A stretch of DNA of 8,571 nucleotides from Alphaproteobacteria bacterium UBA2964. GTDB lineage: Bacteria > Pseudomonadota > Alphaproteobacteria > MPNO01 > UBA2964. The translations under genes and the position numbers were made by a program. The stretch covers positions 2,116-10,686 of the forward strand of contig DEBE01000136.1 in the NCBI GenBank assembly GCA_002348425.1, written 5' to 3'. A model generated the notes under the pieces. The model saw nothing but the letters and a program-made list of their open reading frames with translations. It was not told the origin of the DNA and did not search any database. Shown here piece by piece: positions 1 through 6,062 of the stretch; within the stretch, counting starts at the first letter, position 1; the number at the start of each line of letters is the position of its first letter.

Positions 1-41
1 GCAAAAAACAAAACGCCAGTCGGCCAGATTGGCTCCCACCT

Positions 42-75
42 ATTTTATAACGACATTCATTTTATAACGATATTC
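42..75. repeat. Two-copy 17-bp tandem direct repeat
   Basis: Two adjacent copies of ATTTTATAACGA(C/T)ATTC occupy 42-58 and 59-75 and differ at one position (C54 versus T71). They lie about 125 bp upstream of tRNA-Pro in a region without a convincing gene. A tandem operator, or a remnant of the intergenic region of a gene left of the window, is possible. The sequence does not decide between these. Confidence 0.7.
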
Positions 76-161
76 AATAGAACAAAATAAGTACCCGCAA
101 AGTAGGGGCGCGACTTTTGTTCCGCTTTTATCCTCTTTTTTCGTTATTTTCCGTTTTCGAC

Positions 162-190
162 TTGACGGGGCAGTTAAAAAAGCCCAGAAA
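162..190 (+). promoter_or_regulatory. Candidate promoter for tRNA-Pro
   Basis: TTGACG (162-167, preceded by C, as in the alphaproteobacterial CTTGAC -35) is followed after 17 bp by CAGAAA (185-190), which is only a 3/6 match to TATAAT. The -10 would end 8 bp before the mature tRNA 5' end, so the precursor leader would be very short. The -35 is good but the -10 is poor. The rest of 1-198 shows only a small GCCA-GAT-TGGC hairpin (23-33) and the tandem repeat. Confidence 0.33.
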
Positions 191-198
191 ACTGCGGT

Positions 199-275
199 CG
201 GGGTGTAGCGCAGCCTGGTAGCGCATCTGCTTTGGGAGCAGAGGGTCGGGAGTTCGAATCTCTCCACCCCGACCA
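199..275 (+). tRNA. tRNA-Pro (anticodon UGG), CCA encoded
   Basis: This is a complete 77-nt cloverleaf. The acceptor arm CGGGGTG (199-205) pairs with CACCCCG (265-271), followed by discriminator A and an encoded CCA (273-275). The anticodon stem TCTGC/GCAGA encloses the loop TTTGGGA, giving anticodon TGG (UGG), which reads proline codons. The T-loop TTCGAAT is standard. It is transcribed away from the left edge and convergently with the minus-strand Rieske gene, whose stop codon is 117 bp further on. I see no duplicated 3' end elsewhere in the window that would mark an integration site. Confidence 0.97.
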
Positions 276-301
276 GTAGTCTTTATCACAAAGGCCCCAA
301 T

Positions 302-327
302 CGAATTTGTAAATTCGCAAGTTTTTT
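302..327 (+). terminator. Candidate terminator downstream of tRNA-Pro
   Basis: A perfect short inverted repeat, CGAATT-TGTA-AATTCG (302-317), is followed after GCAAG... by six T residues (322-327). The stem is AT-rich and the T-run starts 4 nt after it, so it is weak by intrinsic-terminator standards. Its position 27 bp after the tRNA and before the convergent Rieske gene fits a terminator. Confidence 0.42.
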
Positions 328-391
328 GAAACTCTGCACCGTTAGCCTTAAAACCAATTATTTAGTTAATCGTTTCATTCTCCATGAACCT

Positions 392-1582
392 CTACAGAGG
401 CGGTAATATTTCATTTTTTGATGCTACTGTAATCTCTTTCAGGCCAAATCCGGGGGGCTCGTGGCCCCCTTGAACTGCTTCCGCTGCCTTTCTCAAGAGA
501 CGACGAAATTTTACAATACCCATATCGGAGGTGGCAAGATTTTCCAGTTCGTGAATGGCAATTGGGCGTTGGCTAGTTTGCGCCTCTTTATCCCCGGGTC
601 TCCTCTGGGTATCCTCATAAGATTGAGGAGGGGGGACATTGCTATTGGAGAGACCGGGTGCAGCTTCGGCCCAAACTGAGCCTTCCGCCTTTCCATCCTT
701 TACTGGTAAAGCCTCTATATGGAAACCAATGGTATGAGTGTCGTCCACAGGAACCCACCAGCCGATAAAACGACCTGGTTCTAAAATCAATTCATCACCT
801 TCAGGGGTTTGGGAGGGAAGAGAACGAAAATTAGGCAGAAAAACCTCCCCTATTCGATGGAACCTATTACCGTTAGGAAGAGTAGCATTACGAATGTAAC
901 GGACACTATTATCTGTTTCTTGAAAATCTATATCTGGCAACACTGAAAATGCAGGTGTGAATTGATTTCCACTATTGGCTGAATGCAGAATGAAGGTATG
1001 CATGGGGTCGACAGCATTTTCATGAATTTGTAGCCAGTTACATTCCGCGACAATTCCCCTCGTATTGTTTCGGTAAGCATGTAATTTGATCCCACTTTGT
1101 TCGAGTATACTAAATTTCGGGAAAACTGGCCTGGTTTCTGGTGGACCCATATAAACGAAGACTAGGCCTCCAAATTCATGCGCTGGATACCATGGTTGTC
1201 GTACCTTGTTCTTGTAGTCACTGGTCTCTGGTTCGCACGGTTGGTCTAGGCATACTCCTTCTGTGTTGAATAGCCAGCCATGATAGCAACACCTAAGCCC
1301 TTCTTTCTCTATTCGACCGTACTCCAAAGAAGCACCGCGGTGGACGCAATGTTGATCTAGAACCCCGACGTTCCCTTTTAAGTCTCTAAAGACTACCAGG
1401 TTTTCGTGCATAATCTTAATAGGTTTTGGCAAATCTGACAGCTCACTAGACAAGGCAATCGGTTGCCAGTAACGCCTGAGCAGTTCGCCGACAGGTGTTC
1501 CAAAGGCTGTTTTAGTTAGAAATGTATCTTCACGAGGCACCTGAGCGGTTCGCCCGTATGCCGAGCCAATTACTTTTTCCAT
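392..1582 (-). CDS. Rieske non-haem iron oxygenase, alpha subunit (phthalate 4,5-dioxygenase / VanA-like)
   Basis: This 396-aa protein has the length and layout of single-component Rieske oxygenase alpha subunits that hydroxylate or O-demethylate aromatic acids. The N-terminal Rieske domain (about 30-145) holds the [2Fe-2S] motif C79-x-H81 ... C98-x2-H101. The C-terminal catalytic domain has the mononuclear iron motif ENAVDPMHTFILH (188-200), with bridging D192 and ligands H195 and H200. D353 in a TSDMG context is the likely carboxylate ligand. GTPVGELLRRYWQP near the N-terminus is typical of the phthalate dioxygenase-like group. The start lies 6 bp after a -10 box and has no Shine-Dalgarno, so the mRNA is probably leaderless. 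It is downstream of the ThDP gene on the same strand but has its own promoter. No reductase or ferredoxin partner is in the window. The substrate cannot be read from the sequence. Confidence 0.93.
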   Translation of the reverse strand: MEKVIGSAYGRTAQVPREDTFLTKTAFGTPVGELLRRYWQPIALSSELSDLPKPIKIMHENLVVFRDLKGNVGVLDQHCVHRGASLEYGRIEKEGLRCCYHGWLFNTEGVCLDQPCEPETSDYKNKVRQPWYPAHEFGGLVFVYMGPPETRPVFPKFSILEQSGIKLHAYRNNTRGIVAECNWLQIHENAVDPMHTFILHSANSGNQFTPAFSVLPDIDFQETDNSVRYIRNATLPNGNRFHRIGEVFLPNFRSLPSQTPEGDELILEPGRFIGWWVPVDDTHTIGFHIEALPVKDGKAEGSVWAEAAPGLSNSNVPPPQSYEDTQRRPGDKEAQTSQRPIAIHELENLATSDMGIVKFRRLLRKAAEAVQGGHEPPGFGLKEITVASKNEILPPL

Positions 1583-1588
1583 ATTTCA

Positions 1589-1616
1589 ATGGTATGTTGG
1601 GAAAGGTCTTTGTCAA
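1589..1616 (-). promoter_or_regulatory. Sigma70-type promoter of the Rieske gene, predicted leaderless
   Basis: On the minus strand, TTGACA (1616-1611, perfect -35) is followed after 16 bp by TACCAT (1594-1589, -10 with 4/6 matches). Six bases later comes the ATG at 1582. Transcription would start at or within 1-2 nt of the start codon, and no purine-rich ribosome-binding site is present. The same two boxes with identical spacing to each other and to the ATG stand in front of the Rieske remnant at 3745-3772, which supports this as a real conserved element. Confidence 0.68.
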
Positions 1617-1649
1617 CAGAGCCTTTTAAAAAGACTATCCAATTTGCAT

Positions 1650-1669
1650 CCAAAAAGTGAATCATCACT
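1650..1669 (-). terminator. Weak candidate terminator after the ThDP gene
   Basis: Reading the minus strand, AGTGA-TGAT-TCACT (1669-1656) forms a 5-bp hairpin followed by TTTT, 54 nt after the stop of the ThDP gene. It lies upstream of the separate promoter of the Rieske gene, so it could partly insulate the two genes. The stem is short and the T-run is short, so read-through is plausible. Confidence 0.33.
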
Positions 1670-1722
1670 AATTTTTTATAAGAATTCATAGGAATAAGTT
1701 TCTAATCAAAATTCTCGTCTAA

Positions 1723-3405
1723 CTATTTTGAAGTGGCTCTAACATTACTTTCTAAAATAACGTCTATCAAAGTGGGTCCGTTTCTTTGAGATGCTGCTAT
1801 TAACGCTGGTCTTACTTCGTCCGGGTTAGAAATTGTTTCGGCCGTAACTCCGAGTGAACGAGCGATACCAGCAAAATCGATTTTGGGATTGTCAAAGTCC
1901 ATTCCTAAATAGCGGTCATTTTTATGGAAACCCAGGAGCCGTTGTTTCAGTATCCTATAGCTCCTGTTGTTCGTAATGATGAACGTTATTGGAAGGTTTA
2001 AATGGGCCGCGGTCCAGAGAGCCTGAATGGAATACATAGCGCTTCCGTCACCACTGAGACAGGTAACCGGACGATCGGGATGAGCGAGTTTTACTCCAAC
2101 AGCGGCGGGTAAGCCCCAGCCTATACCGCCACTTGCATTCCCGTGGAAAGAGTATCTGTCGACATACGGCAGGAGATCGGGCAGAGCCCGTGAGCTAGTT
2201 AAAGATTCGTTAACAATAATCCCGTTATCATTGAGGGTATCGACAACACTTAACATCAGCCAGTCTGGTTCAATTGGGAACGTGTTTGATTTTGATAAGG
2301 CAACCTCTCTGGCTTTCAGGTTTTTGCTTTCCCAGTTTCCTTTTTTTAACTCCGTTACACGGTCCTGGGCTAACCTTAAAAATTTACTACCCCCTTGGCT
2401 TTCTATTTCGGGAATAAGTCCTTCTACTGTCTCCTTCACATCGGCTCTAATAGCGATGTCAGCGGAATAGTTTTTCGCTAGCTCCCAATCATCAAGGCCA
2501 ATTTGCACTACATTGGCGCCTTCAGGCATTGGATCTACTTCGCTTGCTACGGATGTCTGTAGGACGGTGCTGCCTAAAAATATCAGCAAATCGTAGGGTT
2601 CAAGCGTCTTCTTAATTTCCTTTTGTGATCGGGATAAGGCGCCCATGTAAGTAGGGCTCCGTGACAAGAAATGTGAGCCGTAGGCAATTGTTTGTTGATA
2701 AGCCGCAGCGCCTATTTGTTTAGCTAGTTTGCTGACGGTGTCTAGAGCATTGGAAATAACAACTTCATTTCCTGAGATGATTGCGGGGTTCTTTGCTTCT
2801 ATAATTCTCTTAGCGAGCCCGGCAATTGCCACGTTGCTAGGTTGAACCTTACTGTCGACGCGGGACTGGGCACCAAGATTTATCGCTGCGTGATCTAAGA
2901 GAACATCCCCGGGTAGAGATAAAAAAACGGGACCCATTGGCGGGGTCATAGCAACCTTAGCGGCCCGTCGAATAATTCTGGGCATATCCTCCAATCTAGT
3001 AATTTCAATCGCCCACTTTACGAGCGGGGCTGCAATGGGCACTAAAGGTGCGTAAAGCACCGGCTCTGTGAGGCCGTGTCCCTGTTCTTGTTGACCCGCT
3101 GTTATGATCATTGGAGTATTTGTAAAGGCGGCATTATAGATAGATCCCATCGCATTTCCGAGGCCTGGAGCCACATGGACATTGCACGCGACAAGCTGTC
3201 CCGATGCTCTGCTAAATCCATCTGCCATTCCGATAACGATAGACTCTTGTAACCCCAAGACGTAGGGCAAATCACTTTGTTTGCTTAAGGCATCCATAAC
3301 TGGTAACTCAGTAGTGCCCGGGTTACCAAACATGTGAGTAACGCCTTCGTTTTTTAGCAGGGAAAGAAACGCCTCTCCTCCCTGAATGCTGTTAATACCT
3401 GTCAT
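1723..3405 (-). CDS. ThDP-dependent decarboxylase/lyase, benzoylformate decarboxylase-like
   Basis: This 560-aa protein is full length for the ThDP enzyme superfamily (Pyr, central and PP domains). The N-terminal FGNPGTTELP (26-35), catalytic Glu in GLQE (E54) and NVHVAPGLGNAMG (75-87, H77) closely follow benzoylformate decarboxylase. In the PP domain the ThDP/Mg motif starts at GDGS (452-455) and ends at NN (479-480), with YSIQALWTAAHLNLP between. From remembered MdlC sequence, T31 replaces the active-site Ser26 and a Ser near 285 falls where His281 would be, so the substrate is probably not benzoylformate itself. It likely cleaves a 2-oxo acid or a related C-C bond in the cytoplasm. The start is supported by GAGG 8 nt upstream of the ATG. 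That site lies inside the last homologous codons of the decayed Rieske gene, and the gene is probably transcribed from that fossil's promoter. Confidence 0.88.
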   Translation of the reverse strand: MTGINSIQGGEAFLSLLKNEGVTHMFGNPGTTELPVMDALSKQSDLPYVLGLQESIVIGMADGFSRASGQLVACNVHVAPGLGNAMGSIYNAAFTNTPMIITAGQQEQGHGLTEPVLYAPLVPIAAPLVKWAIEITRLEDMPRIIRRAAKVAMTPPMGPVFLSLPGDVLLDHAAINLGAQSRVDSKVQPSNVAIAGLAKRIIEAKNPAIISGNEVVISNALDTVSKLAKQIGAAAYQQTIAYGSHFLSRSPTYMGALSRSQKEIKKTLEPYDLLIFLGSTVLQTSVASEVDPMPEGANVVQIGLDDWELAKNYSADIAIRADVKETVEGLIPEIESQGGSKFLRLAQDRVTELKKGNWESKNLKAREVALSKSNTFPIEPDWLMLSVVDTLNDNGIIVNESLTSSRALPDLLPYVDRYSFHGNASGGIGWGLPAAVGVKLAHPDRPVTCLSGDGSAMYSIQALWTAAHLNLPITFIITNNRSYRILKQRLLGFHKNDRYLGMDFDNPKIDFAGIARSLGVTAETISNPDEVRPALIAASQRNGPTLIDVILESNVRATSK

Positions 3406-3411
3406 TTAATT

Positions 3412-3738
3412 TCCCTCAGAGTCGAATAACTAGCAATGATCGCTGCGACGGAGGACTTCTGGTTTAACTCTTCTGTATTCTAGTGAGGCGCCCCAATGCC
3501 AACAGTGTCTATCAAGCACCTCCTCACTGCCATTCTTGTCTTTGAAGAAAACCTCGTCTTCGTGCATTATTTTGGCAGGTTTTTGAAAGTCTGTTAATGG
3601 ATGAGGCAGGGCTGTTGGTTGCCAATTTTGCCTCAGTAATTCATCCACTACCGTGCCAAAAATCTTCTCCGTCAGAAACGTTTCTTCTTTCCAAACATTT
3701 GCTGTTTGACCATATGCTGATCCAAATTCACTGTTCAT
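3412..3738 (-). pseudogene. Remnant of a second Rieske oxygenase alpha subunit (N-terminal quarter only)
   Basis: A 102-codon open stretch (3738-3430) aligns without a gap to residues 1-102 of the intact Rieske protein at 392-1582, with about 57 of 102 identical. It retains C79-x-H81 but has lost the third cluster ligand (C98 to Arg), and the HRGA arginine is now Trp. The open stretch ends at TAG (3432-3430), where the intact gene has the Trp codon TGG of YHGW. In the same frame homology continues after the stop as L-F-D-S-E-G, matching L-F-N-T-E-G, then ends at about 3412 just before the ThDP start. The iron-binding catalytic domain is absent. This is therefore a nonsense-mutated and deleted paralogue. 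It may still be transcribed, and even translated as a 102-aa leader peptide, ahead of the ThDP gene. Confidence 0.9.
3413..3417 (-). promoter_or_regulatory. Shine-Dalgarno of the ThDP gene, located inside the Rieske remnant
   Basis: The minus strand reads GAGGG (3417-3413), leaving 8 nt from GAGG to the ATG at 3405. In the frame of the fossil these bases are the Glu-Gly codons of its WLF(D/N)(S/T)EG segment. The only good ribosome-binding site on this strand is thus built from former coding sequence, and it lies 13 nt after the remnant's stop codon. Confidence 0.6.
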
Positions 3739-3744
3739 AAACTA

Positions 3745-3772
3745 ATGGTATGTCTGATAGGCTGGCTGTCAA
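3745..3772 (-). promoter_or_regulatory. Promoter of the Rieske remnant, probably driving the ThDP gene
   Basis: TTGACA (3772-3767) is followed after 16 bp by TACCAT (3750-3745), then 6 bp to the remnant ATG at 3738. Box sequences, spacer length and distance to the ATG are identical to those before the intact Rieske gene, while most of the spacer differs. The conserved blocks extend to TGTTGACA and ACATACCATT. With no other promoter before the ThDP gene, this is its most likely promoter. The leader would then be the whole remnant, about 330 nt. Confidence 0.65.
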
Positions 3773-3898
3773 CACAATGGTACTTGTTAATAAGGTGCTT
3801 GGGTTTATAGAAAAAACATGATTTTTTACGAGAGAAAAGAAAGTAAAGAATAACACAGAGGAGGTTAGTTTTATTTCGCGAAAGATTTCACAAATTAC

Positions 3899-4003
3899 TG
3901 TAAAATTAAGTGGAAAATCATTTGGAAATGAACGAGGTTTTAGATAATGGGAGAAGAAAATATTTAGTGTTTTTCATTTAAGTTTTTTCCATTTAATTTT
4001 ACA
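3899..4003. repeat. Long inverted repeat in the divergent intergenic region
   Basis: The left arm TGTAAAATTAAGTGGAAAA (3899-3917) is matched by an inverted right arm (3985-4003) at 18 of 19 positions, with a 67-bp gap. The repeat lies between the divergent minus-strand block and the TRAP operon, ending about 50 bp before the TRAP start. Within the gap are shorter related pieces, such as CATTTGGAAATG (3919-3930) and TTTTCATTTAAG (3971-3982). Paired operator sites for a looping regulator are one reading; chance in AT-rich DNA is another. The rest of 3739-4052 is AT-rich, with no credible gene and no tRNA. Confidence 0.6.
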
Positions 4004-4036
4004 AACGGTCTGCGGTTAATTTTTCAGGGATAAAAC

Positions 4037-4042
4037 TATAAA
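4037..4042 (+). promoter_or_regulatory. Candidate -10 box of the TRAP operon
   Basis: TATAAA (in CTATAAATT) lies 10 bp before the TRAP ATG. Used as a -10 it would give a transcript with only a few untranslated bases, consistent with the lack of a Shine-Dalgarno at suitable distance. The only purine stretch, AGGGA at 4026-4030, is 22 nt away. No good -35 is seen 16-18 bp upstream, so activator dependence or a wrong call is possible. Confidence 0.3.
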
Positions 4043-4052
4043 TTCATTGTGA

Positions 4053-6005
4053 ATGGATATGGAAGCCAACATACCAAATATAGATAGACCAGATAACGAA
4101 AAAATAAACAATTCGGGTAGACCTATTAACGTAAAGATTGCCCGTTTCTGCGCGGCGTTTATGACGCTGGGCTGTCTTATCTGGAATTTTGATTTGCTCA
4201 CGCTATTTGATATGGCTCCGATCGAAGAATCTTTTCAAGCTTTTGTGTTAGGGTTATCACTGGCAGTAGTTTTTTTAACTATTAATAGTTCTCGTCAAAC
4301 TAGCGGAAAGATTAATTTCTTTGATGGGTTCTTAGCTGCCATTTCTTTCTGCCTTTTAATATATGTCAGTTTAAACTTTCAAAGATTGAAAGAGTTTGGT
4401 TATGCAAATAGTACCCAAGAGGTTATTGTTTTGGGCTTGGTACTTTCTGGCCTTGTTATCGAAGGCTTAAGGCGATCCGCCGGTTACGTTTTGTTATGTG
4501 TGGTCGGGGTTTTTTTGATATACGCGCCACTAGCCCACCTTGTGCCGGGTCAACTAGTCGGACTCGATTTGCCTATGTGGCAAATAGGAATGAATTTAGG
4601 GTTTAATCCAAATGCATTGTTTGGGGCGCCGTTAGTGGTGTCTACGACAATCGTAATTATGTTCATTTTTATGGGCCAAGTTCTTTTAAAGGCGGGCGGA
4701 AGCGAATTTTTTACGGATCTTGCAATGGCAACGATGGGACGACGAAGAGGAGGCGCCGCTAAAATATCAGTGATGGCTTCAGCACTATTTGGAACAATTT
4801 CTGGTGCTGCTGTTTCGAACGTCGTTGTGACAGGTGTAATTACGATTCCGCTTATGAGGGAGTCTGGATATCGGGCCACTCATGCCGGTGCAATTGAAGC
4901 GATTTCGTCCACAGGTGGCCAAATGATGCCTCCCATTATGGGTGCGGCTGCGTTTTTAATGGCAGAGACCTTAGAAATTCAATACCAAGAGATCGTTATT
5001 GCTGCCCTTATTCCCTCAATTCTTTATTACTTTGCAGCATATGTTCAGGTTGACCTCATAGCGGCGCGTGACAACATTTCCGCAATTAAACACAAAATTC
5101 CTGAGCCTCTTAAGGTACTGAAGGAGGGTTGGTATTTTCCACCCCCCTTTATATTGCTAATCTACATGCTCTTCTGGGAAAATCAGCCTGCAGGAGTGGC
5201 GGCTGTTTGGGCCGCTGGCTTGCTTCTTTTTAGCGGAATGATCTTTTCCTATCGCGGAAAGAAAATATCTACATCGAATTTCTTTGATATATTGGCAGAG
5301 ACTGGGGTCGTTACTATTAATCTTATAATGATTGTTGCTGCTGCGGGATTGGTAATTGGTGTTTTGAATATGACAGGCCTTGGCCTAGCATTGCCTACCT
5401 CCCTAATAAGCTTGGCTGGAAATAATCTCTGGGTCTTACTCATCATCGCAGCAATTGTTTGCATAATTCTTGGCATGGGTATGCCGACAACAGCGGTGTA
5501 TATTTTGCTGTCGGCGCTCGTTGCCCCTGCGATTGTTGAGGCAGGCATTGAGGAGGTTCCTGCACACATGTTTATTCTTTATTTTGGAATGATGTCGATG
5601 ATAACCCCACCGATTGCTCTTGCTGCCTTTGCTGCGGCAACCCTTACCAAGGCGGATCCTATGAAGACAGGGTTTATATCTATGCGATTTGGATGGACTG
5701 CTTACGTTGTCCCATTTTTATTCGTGATTTCACCGACCCTTTTATTGTATGGTGACAACAATTATTCAATCGCGGTGGATGCGCTTACAGCTGCATTTGG
5801 CGTCTACTTAATATCCGTCGCAGCGATTGGCTATTTTGGAAAAAGGCAGGGGTGGATAACGCGGGGTTGTTTAATTCTTTGCGGAATAGCGGCAATGATC
5901 CCCGACCAGGCATTAGGTTTACAATATGGTGCCGATATCTGCGGAACAGTTTTTGGGTTTGCAATTCTTTTCAAAGAACTACTTAATAGAAAGTTAAAAG
6001 GCTAA
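4053..6005 (+). CDS. TRAP transporter fused permease (4TM + 12TM, TAXI-associated)
   Basis: This 650-aa membrane protein has the size of the fused small and large TRAP permease subunits that work with TAXI binding proteins. After about 30 polar residues, the N-terminal part (about 31-160) carries hydrophobic segments near 31-53, 61-77, 90-107 and 122-160, the DctQ-like module. The DctM-like module follows, with diagnostic stretches FGTISGAAVSNVVVTG (246-261), TGGQMMPPIMGAAAFLMAE (287-305), GMGMPTTAVYIL (474-485) and MITPPIALAAFAAA (516-529). It imports a solute delivered by the periplasmic protein encoded 57 bp downstream, driven by an ion gradient. An alternative start is the ATG at 4059. 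No Shine-Dalgarno precedes either one. It is transcribed divergently from the ThDP/Rieske block, suggesting shared regulation and a related substrate, although the substrate is unknown. Confidence 0.93.
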   Translation: MDMEANIPNIDRPDNEKINNSGRPINVKIARFCAAFMTLGCLIWNFDLLTLFDMAPIEESFQAFVLGLSLAVVFLTINSSRQTSGKINFFDGFLAAISFCLLIYVSLNFQRLKEFGYANSTQEVIVLGLVLSGLVIEGLRRSAGYVLLCVVGVFLIYAPLAHLVPGQLVGLDLPMWQIGMNLGFNPNALFGAPLVVSTTIVIMFIFMGQVLLKAGGSEFFTDLAMATMGRRRGGAAKISVMASALFGTISGAAVSNVVVTGVITIPLMRESGYRATHAGAIEAISSTGGQMMPPIMGAAAFLMAETLEIQYQEIVIAALIPSILYYFAAYVQVDLIAARDNISAIKHKIPEPLKVLKEGWYFPPPFILLIYMLFWENQPAGVAAVWAAGLLLFSGMIFSYRGKKISTSNFFDILAETGVVTINLIMIVAAAGLVIGVLNMTGLGLALPTSLISLAGNNLWVLLIIAAIVCIILGMGMPTTAVYILLSALVAPAIVEAGIEEVPAHMFILYFGMMSMITPPIALAAFAAATLTKADPMKTGFISMRFGWTAYVVPFLFVISPTLLLYGDNNYSIAVDALTAAFGVYLISVAAIGYFGKRQGWITRGCLILCGIAAMIPDQALGLQYGADICGTVFGFAILFKELLNRKLKG

Positions 6006-6023
6006 ATTCTTAATTAGAGAATT
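6005..6023 (+). other. Small intercistronic hairpin between TRAP permease and binding protein genes
   Basis: AATTCT (6005-6010) and AGAATT (6018-6023) form a 6-bp AU-rich stem over a 7-nt loop, beginning at the last base of the permease stop codon. It could affect mRNA stability between the two cistrons, as binding proteins are usually needed in excess. The stem is weak and this role is speculative. Confidence 0.3.
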
Positions 6024-6062
6024 ATTACAGTTAAAAAGTTTAGATTAATCAGAGGAAAACAG

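Noticed and set aside
40..267. Minus-strand 75-codon open frame at the left edge
   Set aside because: It runs antisense through nearly all of tRNA-Pro and through the tandem repeat, with low-complexity composition and no family resemblance.
3777..3782. A third ATGGTA (reverse TACCAT) as another promoter of the same type
   Set aside because: No TGTCAA stands 16 bp further on and no start codon lies 6 bp away, so it lacks the geometry of the other two.
4016..4201. Minus-strand 61-codon open frame that could be a divergent small membrane protein
   Set aside because: Most of it lies antisense to the TRAP permease N-terminus, and it has no ribosome site or recognisable motif.
4550..5569. Long antisense open frames inside the permease gene (4550-4879 and 5249-5569)
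   Set aside because: They are shadows of the hydrophobic permease codons. The plus-strand frame carries all family motifs.
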